Shown here piece by piece: positions 16,074-25,509 of a stretch of DNA of 64,000 nt. Both the position numbers and the translations under genes were made by a program. Below the pieces are notes generated by a model that saw only the letters and a program-made list of their open reading frames with translations, ran no database searches and had not been told where the DNA came from. Origin of the DNA: an uncultured Altererythrobacter sp. (GTDB lineage Bacteria > Pseudomonadota > Alphaproteobacteria > Sphingomonadales > Sphingomonadaceae); contig CAJXNC010000005.1 of assembly GCA_913056125.1 (NCBI GenBank), positions 62,001 through 126,000 of the forward strand, given 5' to 3'. Each line of letters starts with the position of its first letter. Position 1 is the stretch's first letter.

Positions 16074-18575
16074 ATGAAGTTCAAGACGCTCAGCGTCGCG
16101 TCATCGCTTGCCATTATGGCCAGCATGGCAGCGCCAGCTTACGCTCAGGACGAAGGTGACGAAGAAGGTACTTCTTCGCGTACCAACACCATCGTCGTTA
16201 CCGCGGAATTCCGCGAAGCCAACCTGCAAGACACCCCGCTCGCCATCACCGCCGTCAATGCGGAAATGCTCGACCAGCGCGGTCAGACCAACATCTCGCA
16301 AGTCGCAGCCCAGGCACCGAACGTGTCGCTGCGCCCGCAGCCGCAGAATGGTGGCTCGGGCCTCATCGCCTTTATCCGCGGTGTTGGCCAGACCGACTTC
16401 AACTTCGCGCTCGATCCGGGCGTTGGTGTTTATATCGACGATGTCTATATCCCGACGCTGTCGAGCTCGCTGCTCGAACTGGTCGACCTTGACCGTGTAG
16501 AAATCCTGCGTGGCCCGCAGGGTACACTGGCCGGCAAGAACTCGATCGGTGGTGCGATCAAGCTGTTTACCGCACGCCCGCGCGGCGATGGCTCGGGTTC
16601 GTTCCGCGTCAGCTACGGCTCGTATAACGAGATTACCGCTCGCGGCATGGCCGATTTCGCCATCACCGATGACCTGGCAGTTCGTATCTCGGGCATGACC
16701 CGTTCGAGCGACGGCTATGTCGCCATGCTCGATTACGGCATGACGCACCCCGGTTCGAACGTGAATGTGGGCAACAACACGCGCGGTTTCGACAGCTCCG
16801 ACTACACGGAAATGGGTGGCCAGAACGTTACCGCAGTCCGCGGCGCGCTGCGCTGGGAAGGCGAACGCGTCGAAGTGAACCTCTCGGGCGACTATACGCG
16901 TGAGAAGTCGCAGGCTCGCCCGACGATCCTGCTGGCAGCCGGTGCTATCGCGAATACGAGTCCGGAATTCGATCCGACTTCGACCGGTATTACCTATGAT
17001 GGCGGTGACGGCATGGGCACTCCGCTGCTGGTCGGCGCCGACGGCAACCCCGTTCCGCTCGATTGCCGTTTCGTCCCGGCCGGTCCGTATAGCTGCGATA
17101 CCGGAGGTGACCTGCTCGGTTACGATCCGCGCTATGTCAGCTATTCGAACTTCCAGGATGCCAGCGCACCGTCGGCCTATGCGCCGTTCAAGCCCTATTT
17201 CGCGCTCCCGATTACGGAGTTCGAAGGCTGGGGCGTCCAGGGTGACATCACCTTTGACATCAGTGACAATGCGCAGATCGTCTATATCGGGTCCTACCGT
17301 GAGTATGAATCACGCTTTGGCCAGGATCAGGACGCCAGCCCGGTACCGGTGGCACAGCTCGACAACAAGCTGAACCACTGGGCATTCACCTCGGAACTGC
17401 GACTGAACTTCGAACTGGCCGACGGCCTGGTCGAAGGTACTGTTGGCGGCTTCTATCTTGATCAGGAGGGTGTCTACAACGCTCGCGTCGACCTGAACTA
17501 TGTCGACCCGACGATCGACTTCCTTCACGGTCCCGATACCACGCCGAGCACCACCAAGGCGGCATTTGCCACCATCACGCTCAACCCGACGGACAGCCTT
17601 AGCCTGACCGGCGGCCTGCGTTACACGAAGGACAAGAAGACCTACACGTATTTCCGCCGCAATCCGGACGGAACCCTGCCTGATGGCTTCAACTGCTTCG
17701 TGGCGAATGGCCCCTATTCCGAACCGAACTGCCTGCTTGCAGGCATCTTCGACGTTCCGGGCGTATTCGAAGGTGATCGTTGGGACTGGCGTGTCGTCGC
17801 TGACTACCGCTTCTCGGACGCGTTCCTGGCCTATGGCTCGATTTCGACCGGCTTTAAGGGCGGTGGTGTGAACCCGCGTCCGTTCGTTGCCGACCAGGCC
17901 CTGTCGTTCAACCCGGAAACGCTCACGACCTATGAAGTCGGCTTCAAGTCCGACTTCCTCGATCGTCGCGTTCGCCTGAACGGTGCGTTGTTCCTGAACA
18001 AGTATGACGACATCACGCTCGGCAAGCTTGTGTGCCCGGAATCGTCACTTCCGTCGCCTTGCCTGCGTCCAGCGAACATCGGTTCCGCCGATGTGAAGGG
18101 CTTCGAACTCGAAGCGCAGATCTATCCGGTCGACGGCCTGTCGCTCGACGGTAGCCTGAGCGTACTCGACTTCGAATATACCAGCCCGTCGACGGGTGGC
18201 ATTCTCGACGGCTCGGCGATCCCGGCAGACGGCATCACCCCGTATACGCCGGAACTGTCCTACTCGTTCGGCATCCAGTACGACCACGAAACCAGTCTGG
18301 GTATCTTCACGGTGCGTTTCGACGGTTCGTATCAGGATGATCTGTTCACCACCGCTGAGAACAGCATCTGGTCCGAAGTACCGGGTCGCTTCCTCGGCAA
18401 TGCGCGGGTTTCCTGGACGGATGACGAAGACTGGAGGATCTCCTTCGAAGTCGAGAACTTGTTCGACAAGTACTACTTCGAGTCGGTCAGTGACGTCACG
18501 ACTTCGCTCGGCCTGCAGACCGCAGTGCCCGGCATGCCCCGCACCTGGAGCATTTCGGTCGAACGTCGCTTCTGA
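16074..18575 (+). CDS. TonB-dependent receptor
   Basis: 833 residues from the ATG at 16074, preceded 7 bases upstream by GGGAGG; an in-frame earlier start at 16020 would put residues before the signal peptide. The signal peptide ends at AYAQDEG, the TonB box is IVVTAE near residue 42, and the plug domain follows (PLAITAV, then VEILRGPQGTLAGKNSIGGAI). A 22-strand barrel runs to the terminal phenylalanine in VERRF. It is an outer-membrane active importer of the sphingomonad FecA/CirA-like type. Position next to the MFS carrier and oxidases suggests it imports the cluster's substrate. Confidence 0.95.
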   Translation: MKFKTLSVASSLAIMASMAAPAYAQDEGDEEGTSSRTNTIVVTAEFREANLQDTPLAITAVNAEMLDQRGQTNISQVAAQAPNVSLRPQPQNGGSGLIAFIRGVGQTDFNFALDPGVGVYIDDVYIPTLSSSLLELVDLDRVEILRGPQGTLAGKNSIGGAIKLFTARPRGDGSGSFRVSYGSYNEITARGMADFAITDDLAVRISGMTRSSDGYVAMLDYGMTHPGSNVNVGNNTRGFDSSDYTEMGGQNVTAVRGALRWEGERVEVNLSGDYTREKSQARPTILLAAGAIANTSPEFDPTSTGITYDGGDGMGTPLLVGADGNPVPLDCRFVPAGPYSCDTGGDLLGYDPRYVSYSNFQDASAPSAYAPFKPYFALPITEFEGWGVQGDITFDISDNAQIVYIGSYREYESRFGQDQDASPVPVAQLDNKLNHWAFTSELRLNFELADGLVEGTVGGFYLDQEGVYNARVDLNYVDPTIDFLHGPDTTPSTTKAAFATITLNPTDSLSLTGGLRYTKDKKTYTYFRRNPDGTLPDGFNCFVANGPYSEPNCLLAGIFDVPGVFEGDRWDWRVVADYRFSDAFLAYGSISTGFKGGGVNPRPFVADQALSFNPETLTTYEVGFKSDFLDRRVRLNGALFLNKYDDITLGKLVCPESSLPSPCLRPANIGSADVKGFELEAQIYPVDGLSLDGSLSVLDFEYTSPSTGGILDGSAIPADGITPYTPELSYSFGIQYDHETSLGIFTVRFDGSYQDDLFTTAENSIWSEVPGRFLGNARVSWTDDEDWRISFEVENLFDKYYFESVSDVTTSLGLQTAVPGMPRTWSISVERRF

Positions 18576-18581
18576 TGCGAT

Positions 18582-18663
18582 GGGCCCCCGCCCTAGGGTG
18601 GGGGCCTCGATCGGCCTAACGGCTCAAGAGAAAAGGGCCCGGATCGCGAGATCCGGGCCCTTT
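18582..18663. terminator. Tandem hairpins, second one a bidirectional terminator
   Basis: Two hairpins follow the TonB receptor stop. The first (18582-18606) is a G/C-rich stem around a CCCTAGGG core. The second (18632-18663) has a perfect 14-base stem, AAAGGGCCCGGATC and its complement, closed by a GNRA tetraloop GCGA, with A runs on one side and T on the other, so it can terminate both the receptor and the convergent ihfB transcript. Confidence 0.85.
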
Positions 18664-18693
18664 CTATTGTTCCCAAGTCCGGATCTAGCAGAG

Positions 18694-18975
18694 CTAGTCC
18701 GAATTCAGCCGTTCGCGCATTTCCTTGCCCGGCTTGAAATAGGGAACCCGCTTGGCAGGTACGTCCACAGGATCCCCCGTGCGCGGATTCCGACCCACAC
18801 GGGCATCGCGCTCCCGCGTGGAGAATGTTCCAAATCCGCGAAGTTCAACCCGGCCACCTTCTGCCAGTCGCTCGGTTATTTCATCGAAGAAGATATCGAC
18901 GACCTGTTCGATTTCCTCAGGTCGCAAATCGGGATTGTCGGCTGCCAGTGACTGCAGCAGTTCAGATCTTATCAT
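18694..18975 (-). CDS. ihfB: Integration host factor subunit beta
   Basis: 93 residues from the ATG at 18975, the family length, preceded by AAGGGG; longer upstream starts would add an unrelated tail. [20 protein letters not shown] and [13 protein letters not shown] are the DNA-bending beta-arm and C-terminal helix of IHF-beta. It pairs with IHF-alpha to bend DNA for recombination, replication and transcription. The usual upstream neighbour rpsA is absent here. It reads toward the shared bidirectional terminator. Confidence 0.92.
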   Translation of the reverse strand: MIRSELLQSLAADNPDLRPEEIEQVVDIFFDEITERLAEGGRVELRGFGTFSTRERDARVGRNPRTGDPVDVPAKRVPYFKPGKEMRERLNSD

Positions 18976-19131
18976 TCCCGCCCCTTTCAACAACGCACCA
19001 TCCAAGCGCGCCATTATCTGATCGGTCGCAGGCTTGCCCGACCCGTGGCTTGCACCCGCGTAATCAGACAAGAATGACAGATGTAATGCTTTCACGCAAT
19101 TGTTGCGTGTGCACAATGAAATTTGGGCGCT

Positions 19132-19470
19132 TCAGACGCGGTCGACGAGCTCGTCCAGCGTAATGTCCAGCCGGGCCATCTTGCGTTGGATGTCGGGCCA
19201 TTCCTCAGCCAGAAACGCTTCGCGCTCGGCTTCGCGCAATTTGCTGGCTGCGCCTTCGCGCACGAACATGCCAACGCCGCGCTGGACGCGGATCAGTCCG
19301 TCCGTCTGGAATTGCTGGTATGCCTTGGCCACGGTCAGCGGATTGGCGCCCTGTTCCGCCGCAAATGCACGTACCGAGGGAAGCATGTCGCCTTCGGCAT
19401 ATTCACCTTCGATGATCGAGGCGGCAATCCGTTCGCGCAGGCGGAGGTAAACTGGCTTGTTTTCACTCAT
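19132..19470 (-). CDS. GntR family transcriptional regulator (YtrA-like)
   Basis: 112 residues from the ATG at 19470 (MSENKPVYLRLRERIA). An N-terminal winged helix (about residues 8-75) has GDMLPSVRAFAAEQGANPLTVAKAY as the recognition helix region, followed by a short C-terminal helix pair without a large effector domain. That is the YtrA subfamily layout, usually controlling an ABC transporter or membrane gene. No ABC genes are adjacent, so its target is not evident. Confidence 0.88.
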   Translation of the reverse strand: MSENKPVYLRLRERIAASIIEGEYAEGDMLPSVRAFAAEQGANPLTVAKAYQQFQTDGLIRVQRGVGMFVREGAASKLREAEREAFLAEEWPDIQRKMARLDITLDELVDRV

Positions 19471-19633
19471 GCTGGTGTCGCAGTGCCATAATACAGCCAT
19501 TCGGGTCAAGCGCCACGACCGCCAAGGCCCGGTTTCTGTTGTAACGTTTCGGACTTCACATGCGCGTGGGAGCCGTTAGGGTGCCCGCTTTCGTGCCGCA
19601 TGCGGTAGCGGGCAAGGGATCGGGGACGCGCAT

Positions 19634-21262
19634 ATGAAAGAAGTGGGCTTGTGGAACGAGGGTGACTGGGTTGCGGCCATTGCCACGGTAATCCTCGCCG
19701 CCTTTTTGGCTGCAGGCCTGCTGATTGCCGCCAGTCGCAAGCCCGAAGCCCTCGGCCATCCCAAGGGCCTCTACATGCTGTTTTTCGCCGAGATGTGGGA
19801 GCGATTCAGCTTCTACGGCATGCGCTCGCTGCTGATCTTCTACCTCACCGCGCACTGGCTGTTCAGCGATGGCGAGGCAAATGTCGTCTACGGCTCCTAC
19901 GGGGCGATGGTCTACATCACGCCGGTGCTCGGCGGCTGGCTGGCGGACCGCTATATCGGCCAGCGCAAGGCGGTACTGTTCGGCGGCATTCTATTGGCGC
20001 TCGGGCACCTGTTCATGGCGTTCGAAGGAGTGGGCGGGCAGGACGACCCCACGATAAATATCTTCTGGCTGGCGCTGGCGCTGATCATAGTCGGATCGGG
20101 CTTCCTCAAGGCCAATATCTCGGTGATGGTTGGCCAGCTTTACCGCAAGACCGATATGCGTCGCGACGCGGCCTATACGATCTTCTACATGGGCATCAAT
20201 GTCGGCGCAGCTGCTGGTACGATCCTGGTCGGCTATCTCGGCCTGGTGAAGGGGTGGGCCTGGGGCTTCGGCCTTGCCGGCATCGGCATGGTTGCCGGTC
20301 TTATCGTCTTCGTCATCGGACGTGCGGCGCTGCGCGGAGCGGGCGAGGCCCCGCAATTGCTCGAGCGGGGCAAGGAACTGCTCGTCTACGGCGCCGGGGC
20401 CGCTGCGGTGGCGGTAATGTGGGGCCTGATGCAATATCGCGAGGTTATCCAGACCCTGCTGATCGTCTCGGGCGTGGTGCTTCTCGGCTACGTGCTCCTG
20501 CAGGCGATCAAGCTGCCCAAACAGCCGCGTGAGCGGATCTTCGCGATCCTCTTCCTGATCGCGCTCAACCCCGTCTTCTGGGGCCTGTTCGAACAGGGCG
20601 GCGGCAGCCTCAACCTCTATACCGATCGCTATACCGATATCGGCAATGTCCCAGCGGCGATCTTCCAGTCGATCAACCCAATCTACATCATCCTGTTCGC
20701 GCCGCTCTTTGCCGGGCTGTGGCAATGGCTGGGTCAGCGCGGACTCGAACCGTCAGCTCCTGCCAAATTCGCCCTGGCGCTGTTCCAGGTGGGTGCAGGC
20801 TTCCTGGTGTTCGCATGGGGTGCCAGTTCGGTCGGCATGGACGTGCTCACCCCGGTGATCTTCCTGTTCCTGATCTACTTGCTGCACACAACGGGCGAGC
20901 TGTGCCTCAGCCCGGTTGGCCTTTCGGCCATGAACCGGTTGGCGCCCGGCTTCATGGCCTCGCTTATCATGGGCGCATGGTTCTACATGACTGCGGTGGG
21001 CAGCTTCGTGGCGGGCAAGATCGGCGAAGCCACTGGCGGCGAAGGGGGCGAGATGTCCAAGGAGCTGACGCTGAGCATTTACAGCGAAATCGGCTGGATT
21101 TCGATTGGTGTCGGCGTTGTCGTTCTGCTGCTCAGCCCCATCGTGAAGCGCTGGATGCATCTCGACACGCTCGAGGACGACAATGTCGGTGATGACCTTG
21201 TCGGCGGGAGCGAAGTCGGCGAGCCGCAGGCTGGCGGCATGCATCCAGAGGTGCGGGGTTAG
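19634..21262 (+). CDS. POT/PTR family peptide:H+ symporter
   Basis: 542 residues with about 14 hydrophobic segments. The signature EMWERFSFYGMRSLL (ExxERFxYYG of proton-coupled oligopeptide transporters) is near residue 55, followed by GGWLADRYIGQRK. Inner-membrane import of di- and tripeptides driven by protons. The stop overlaps the convergent alpha/beta hydrolase by 4 bases, so no room is left for a terminator between them. Confidence 0.94.
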   Translation: MKEVGLWNEGDWVAAIATVILAAFLAAGLLIAASRKPEALGHPKGLYMLFFAEMWERFSFYGMRSLLIFYLTAHWLFSDGEANVVYGSYGAMVYITPVLGGWLADRYIGQRKAVLFGGILLALGHLFMAFEGVGGQDDPTINIFWLALALIIVGSGFLKANISVMVGQLYRKTDMRRDAAYTIFYMGINVGAAAGTILVGYLGLVKGWAWGFGLAGIGMVAGLIVFVIGRAALRGAGEAPQLLERGKELLVYGAGAAAVAVMWGLMQYREVIQTLLIVSGVVLLGYVLLQAIKLPKQPRERIFAILFLIALNPVFWGLFEQGGGSLNLYTDRYTDIGNVPAAIFQSINPIYIILFAPLFAGLWQWLGQRGLEPSAPAKFALALFQVGAGFLVFAWGASSVGMDVLTPVIFLFLIYLLHTTGELCLSPVGLSAMNRLAPGFMASLIMGAWFYMTAVGSFVAGKIGEATGGEGGEMSKELTLSIYSEIGWISIGVGVVVLLLSPIVKRWMHLDTLEDDNVGDDLVGGSEVGEPQAGGMHPEVRG

Positions 21263-22056
21263 GCTCCCAGCCCTTCGAGAAATTCGAGCTGCGGGAGCTG
21301 CCCTTCTTCCTTGGGCGACAGATTGTGACCTGCTCCTGGAACCTCGACGAGTACTGCGGCCGGATTGGCCGCCGCAAGTTCACGCGCATGTTCAATCGGG
21401 ATCAACCGGTCATCCACGCCATGAACAATCAGAATGGGTGAGGTAACCTCGCCGATCTTGGCGATGTTCTCGAACCGGTCCTCGATCATGCTGTCGGTCG
21501 GAATATAGGGATAGGCATTGGCAGCGGTGGCCACGAGGCTCTTCATCGGCGAGATAAGAACCAGCGCCTTGAACTGTCCTGTACGGGCGAGTTCGGTAGC
21601 CACTCCAGAGCCGAGCGAATTGCCGGCCAGGATGATATCTGCTGACGAAATGCCGCGCTCGGTGAGCCAGGCCAAAGCTGCGCGTCCGTCAAGATAGAGG
21701 CCTTCCTCGCTCGGGCCGCCCGGATTGCCGTCATATCCGCGATATTCCGCTGCCAGCACGCCATATCCGCGGTCACCCAGCAATTCGGCAGTAAACTCCG
21801 CGGTCTTCCAGTCGATACCGTTACCGTGGAAGAATAGCAGCACCGGCTTCCCATCCTGCCGCGCGCGAAATCCCGCGTGGAGCTCGAGGTTGTCGGAAGT
21901 GCGGTAGGAGATCGGCTCATACCCTGAAGGCATGTCGTCGTCTGGTTCCGGGATCGGATAAATCAGATCACGCTGATAGGCATATAGCCCGCCCACGACA
22001 GAGCCGTAGCCCAAAGACGCAACGGCAATGAGAGCGAAGATCAGCTTGCGCAGCAT
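21259..22056 (-). CDS. Membrane-anchored alpha/beta hydrolase (BEM46/ABHD13-like)
   Basis: 265 residues. An N-terminal hydrophobic segment (about residues 4-26) anchors it, followed by FFHGNG (oxyanion region), the nucleophile elbow GNSLGSG, the acid in DDRLIP and the histidine in GAGHN. This is the serine-Asp-His triad order of BEM46/ABHD13-like hydrolases. It lies 11 bases downstream of dxs on the same strand and is probably co-transcribed with it. Confidence 0.9.
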   Translation of the reverse strand: MLRKLIFALIAVASLGYGSVVGGLYAYQRDLIYPIPEPDDDMPSGYEPISYRTSDNLELHAGFRARQDGKPVLLFFHGNGIDWKTAEFTAELLGDRGYGVLAAEYRGYDGNPGGPSEEGLYLDGRAALAWLTERGISSADIILAGNSLGSGVATELARTGQFKALVLISPMKSLVATAANAYPYIPTDSMIEDRFENIAKIGEVTSPILIVHGVDDRLIPIEHARELAAANPAAVLVEVPGAGHNLSPKEEGQLPQLEFLEGLGA

Positions 22057-22067
22057 GTCAGCCGCGC

Positions 22068-23999
22068 TCAGGCCCGCGCCTCTTCCACGCCAGCGCTATT
22101 GTGCCGCAAGGCCGAAAGTACCGTCTCGACAATATGCGGAGCGGTGAGGCCCGCCTGCTCATACTGCTTGTCCGGCGCGTCATGGTCCTGGAACAGATCC
22201 GGCAGGCGCATGGTACGAATCTTGAGGCCGTTATCGAGCAGGCCTTCATCCGAAGCGAGCGTCAGCACATGAGCGCCGAGCCCGCCAATGCTGCCTTCCT
22301 CCAGTGTCACCACAACCTCATGCGTCATGACCAGTTTGCGGATCAGTGCGGCATCGAGCGGCTTGGCAAAGCGCAGGTCGGCAATCGTCGTCGCCAGCCC
22401 CTTGGCCTCGAGCTGGTCGGCAGCCTTCTCCGCTTCGGCCAGCCTTGTACCAAGCGAGAGTATGGCGATCTTGCCGCCCTTTTCATCTCCCCGCACGATA
22501 CGGCCCTTGCCGATTTCCAGCTTCTGCGGGACTTCGGGCAGGGCGACGCCCGTGCCGGCACCGCGTGGGTAACGGAAGGCGATCGGACCTTCGTCATACT
22601 CCGCGGCAGTGTAGGTCATATGGACCAGTTCCGCCTCGTCACTTGCTGCCATCACCACGAGGTTGGGCAGAGTTGCGAGATAGGTGATGTCGAAGCTTCC
22701 CGCATGGGTTGCCCCATCGGCGCCGACCAAGCCGGCACGGTCGATCGCAAAGCGCACCGGCAGGTTCTGGATCGCCACATCGTGGACGATCTGGTCGAAG
22801 GCGCGCTGCAGGAAGGTCGAGTAGATTGCGCAGAAGGGACGCATGCCCTGTGCAGCCAGCCCGGCGGCAAAGGTCACCGCGTGCTGCTCGGCAATGCCGA
22901 CATCGAAACTACGGGTGGGATGCGCCTTGGCGAACTTGTCCACGCCCGTGCCGCTCGGCATGGCGGCGGTAATCGCGCAGATCTTCGGGTCGCTGTCCGC
23001 CAGCTTTGCCAGCGTTTCGCCGAAAACGTTCTGGTAGGCAGGTGGTCCACCCGCGGACTTCTGCTGCTTGCCGGTAATGACATCGAACTTGGCAACGCCG
23101 TGATACTTGTCCGCACTGTTCTCCGCCGGCTCGTATCCCTTGCCCTTCTGCGTCACCACATGGATGAGCACGGGACCAACTTCGCTGTCGCGGACATTTT
23201 CCAGCACGGGCAACAGGTGGTCGAGATTGTGCCCGTCGATGGGGCCAACATAATAGAAGCCCAGTTCCTCGAACAGCGTGCCGCCCGTGGCCATGCCGCG
23301 GGCATATTCCTCTGCCTTTTCGAGGCCGTGATGAACGCGACGCGAAAACTTGCGCGCGACCTTGGAGGCAAGCGAGCGCAAGCCAAGATATTCGCTGCTG
23401 GAAACCATGCGCGCGAGATAGGCGGAGAGGCCGCCCACCGGCGGGGCGATCGACATGTCGTTGTCGTTGAGGATGACGATCAGCCGATTGCCCGCCTGTT
23501 CGGCATTGTTCATCGCCTCATAGGCCATGCCCGCGCTCATCGCGCCATCGCCGATTACTGCGATCGCACGGCCCGGCGCGCCGGTTAGCTTATTGGCAAT
23601 GGCAAAGCCGAGTCCCGCCGAGATAGAGGTAGAGGAATGGGCCGCGCCGAAGGGATCGTACTCACTTTCACTGCGCTTGGTGAAGCCTGACAGGCCGCCG
23701 CCCTGTCGTAGCGTGCGGATGCGGTCGCGCCGCCCGGTAATGATCTTGTGCGGATAGGCCTGGTGACCGACATCCCAGATCAGCCGGTCGTCGGGCGTAT
23801 TGAAGACATAGTGCAACGCCACGGTGAGCTCGACTACGCCAAGCCCCGAGCCGAGGTGGCCGCCTGTCGAACCGACCGCGTCGATCATCTCTGCGCGCAA
23901 TTCGTCGGACAGCTGCCGAAGCTGCCCCGCATCGAGCTTGCGCAGGTCTTCCGGCGTGTCGACCTGGTCGAGCAGCGGCGTTTCGGGTTTCGACGTCAT
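22068..23999 (-). CDS. dxs: 1-deoxy-D-xylulose-5-phosphate synthase
   Basis: 643 residues, full length. Transketolase-like: [21 protein letters not shown] near residue 46, thiamine diphosphate motif [17 protein letters not shown] near 150, and a transketolase pyrimidine domain from about 320 with the glutamate in [15 protein letters not shown]. It condenses pyruvate and glyceraldehyde-3-phosphate in the first step of the MEP isoprenoid pathway, feeding carotenoids, quinones and hopanoids. Confidence 0.97.
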   Translation of the reverse strand: MTSKPETPLLDQVDTPEDLRKLDAGQLRQLSDELRAEMIDAVGSTGGHLGSGLGVVELTVALHYVFNTPDDRLIWDVGHQAYPHKIITGRRDRIRTLRQGGGLSGFTKRSESEYDPFGAAHSSTSISAGLGFAIANKLTGAPGRAIAVIGDGAMSAGMAYEAMNNAEQAGNRLIVILNDNDMSIAPPVGGLSAYLARMVSSSEYLGLRSLASKVARKFSRRVHHGLEKAEEYARGMATGGTLFEELGFYYVGPIDGHNLDHLLPVLENVRDSEVGPVLIHVVTQKGKGYEPAENSADKYHGVAKFDVITGKQQKSAGGPPAYQNVFGETLAKLADSDPKICAITAAMPSGTGVDKFAKAHPTRSFDVGIAEQHAVTFAAGLAAQGMRPFCAIYSTFLQRAFDQIVHDVAIQNLPVRFAIDRAGLVGADGATHAGSFDITYLATLPNLVVMAASDEAELVHMTYTAAEYDEGPIAFRYPRGAGTGVALPEVPQKLEIGKGRIVRGDEKGGKIAILSLGTRLAEAEKAADQLEAKGLATTIADLRFAKPLDAALIRKLVMTHEVVVTLEEGSIGGLGAHVLTLASDEGLLDNGLKIRTMRLPDLFQDHDAPDKQYEQAGLTAPHIVETVLSALRHNSAGVEEARA

Positions 24000-24075
24000 C
24001 GGCAGGGCTTACACACCAAATACTGGCCTGTCGATGAACGGTTCACCGACAGAAAAGAACGCTTCATCGCCAATA

Positions 24076-24537
24076 TCACGAAGAGCAATCCGCGCAAAGG
24101 CCGCGCAATTCAACCACCGGGCGGACATTTGTAAATCCGGCCTTTTGTCCAGCCTCCTTCAGCGCACCGGTCAGCCGGTCATCGTCGAAATGGCTGGCCT
24201 GTCCGCAATCGTCGCAGATCAGGAAGATGCAGTCGTGCCGGCAGCCCGGATGCGAATTGGCGATATAGGCATTCGCGCTCTCGATCCGGTTGGCAAGATT
24301 GGTGCGCACGAACAGATCGAGAATGCGGTAGACGCTGTTGGCGGCCACGCGCTTGCCGCGGATGTTCCCGACCAGCTCGGCAATATCATAGGCGCTTGAC
24401 GGCCGATCCTGCGCGGCAAGCGCACGGAACACATCGGCGCGCATGGCCGTCCACTGCTCACCCGCCTGCTCGAGCACGCGCTCGGCTTCGGAAATGAGCT
24501 TGTCGCCCGAATGTTCGTGATGGCTGTGCCCCGTCAT
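24076..24537 (-). CDS. zur: Fur family regulator, probably zinc regulator Zur
   Basis: 153 residues. The N-terminal winged helix (about 15-85) ends in AANSVYRILDLF, and the C-terminal dimer domain has HPGCRHDCIFLICDDC and LCADC, two CxxC pairs forming the structural zinc site. A histidine-rich N-terminus (HSHHEHSG) and the overall pattern resemble Zur more than Fur or PerR. It represses zinc uptake genes when zinc is plentiful. No znu genes are in the window. Confidence 0.85.
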   Translation of the reverse strand: MTGHSHHEHSGDKLISEAERVLEQAGEQWTAMRADVFRALAAQDRPSSAYDIAELVGNIRGKRVAANSVYRILDLFVRTNLANRIESANAYIANSHPGCRHDCIFLICDDCGQASHFDDDRLTGALKEAGQKAGFTNVRPVVELRGLCADCSS

Positions 24538-24585
24538 GCTCCCGATATAGGAGAGGCATGTTGCGGGGGCAAACTATTGAAGTGT

Positions 24586-25257
24586 CTAGCCCGTGCGAAA
24601 AGTCGAGCGGTAAAGGCTGGGGAACATTTCCTGCAGCGCAGCAACCTTGGGCGCATCCCAGCGGCGGATATAGCCGTTATTGGGATTCTTCAGCATGAAG
24701 TCCTGGTGGTACTCTTCCGCATCGTAGAACTGCTTTGCGTCCTCGATCGCCACGACGATGGGGCTGTCCCACACGCCACTGCGTCCCATTTGCCGCAGAT
24801 AGGCCTCCGCCACTTCGCGCTGCTCTTCGGTCTGCGGGACGATGGCGCTGCGATATTGCGTGCCGTGATCCGGACCCTGGTAGTTGAGCGTAGTCGGGTC
24901 TGCGCCAACCGAGAACAGGATCTGCAGCAGCTGGTCATAGCGGACCACGGACGGGTCGTAGATCACCCGCACCGCTTCGGCATGATCGGTCACGCCCGAG
25001 GACACGAGATTGTAGCTGGCCTGCTGGCGCGTGCCGCCGTGATAACCCGAAACGACGCTCTGCACGCCGCGTGTGTGTGAGAAGACGCCCTCGATACCCC
25101 AGAAACATCCGCCCGCGAACACGGCGGTCTGCAGGCCGGACTCCTCCGCCTGTCGCGTCGCGACGGGCGCATTGAACACCTCTTCGGCCGATGACGGGGT
25201 TGCAACGATAGCCGCGCTGGCAAGCGCAAGGGCGGCAATGGCAGTCTTCAGTTTCAC
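24586..25257 (-). CDS. msrA: Peptide-methionine (S)-S-oxide reductase, exported
   Basis: 223 residues. A signal peptide (about residues 1-24, ending ATPSSAEE) is followed by the MsrA core with the catalytic cysteine in GGCFWGIEG and the GYHGG block. It reduces methionine-S-sulfoxide in damaged proteins, here in the periplasm. The start is a GTG that directly follows the TGA of the 42-residue gene at 25258-25386 (TGAGTG), so translation is probably coupled. The catalytic Cys-Phe-Trp is intact. Confidence 0.94.
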   Translation of the reverse strand: MKLKTAIAALALASAAIVATPSSAEEVFNAPVATRQAEESGLQTAVFAGGCFWGIEGVFSHTRGVQSVVSGYHGGTRQQASYNLVSSGVTDHAEAVRVIYDPSVVRYDQLLQILFSVGADPTTLNYQGPDHGTQYRSAIVPQTEEQREVAEAYLRQMGRSGVWDSPIVVAIEDAKQFYDAEEYHQDFMLKNPNNGYIRRWDAPKVAALQEMFPSLYRSTFRTG

Positions 25258-25386
25258 TCAGGCACCTCCAAGTCTCGGGAGGATATTCGCGGCAAGGACG
25301 ACGGCAGTTACACCGAAGCCAAGGAAAAATGCACGATAAAGATCGGCAGTGAACAGACCCATTGTTTTTCTTTCTACCCGATACAT
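25258..25386 (-). CDS. Small membrane protein upstream of msrA
   Basis: 42 residues from the ATG at 25386, supported by a strong AGGGGAG site 5 bases upstream; an internal ATG at 25362 would give 34 residues. One hydrophobic helix (FFLGFGVTAVVLAANIL) predicts a single membrane span. Its TGA abuts the GTG start of msrA, so the two are expressed together. The family is unknown to me. It is too short for most gene finders. Confidence 0.6.
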   Translation of the reverse strand: MYRVERKTMGLFTADLYRAFFLGFGVTAVVLAANILPRLGGA

Positions 25387-25509
25387 TGTTGCTCCCCTAT
25401 CTAGGTGCAAATCTCTTGCATCGGGCTGAACATGGGCAAACCTGCCGCAAGCCTGCGTCGATTCATCGTATTCTTGGTTAATCCGGGCCATTTGCGGCGG
25501 AATTTCCGA

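Noticed and set aside
22101-23588. 495-codon frame antisense to dxs
   Set aside because: dxs is complete and unmistakable; the opposing frame has no family features.
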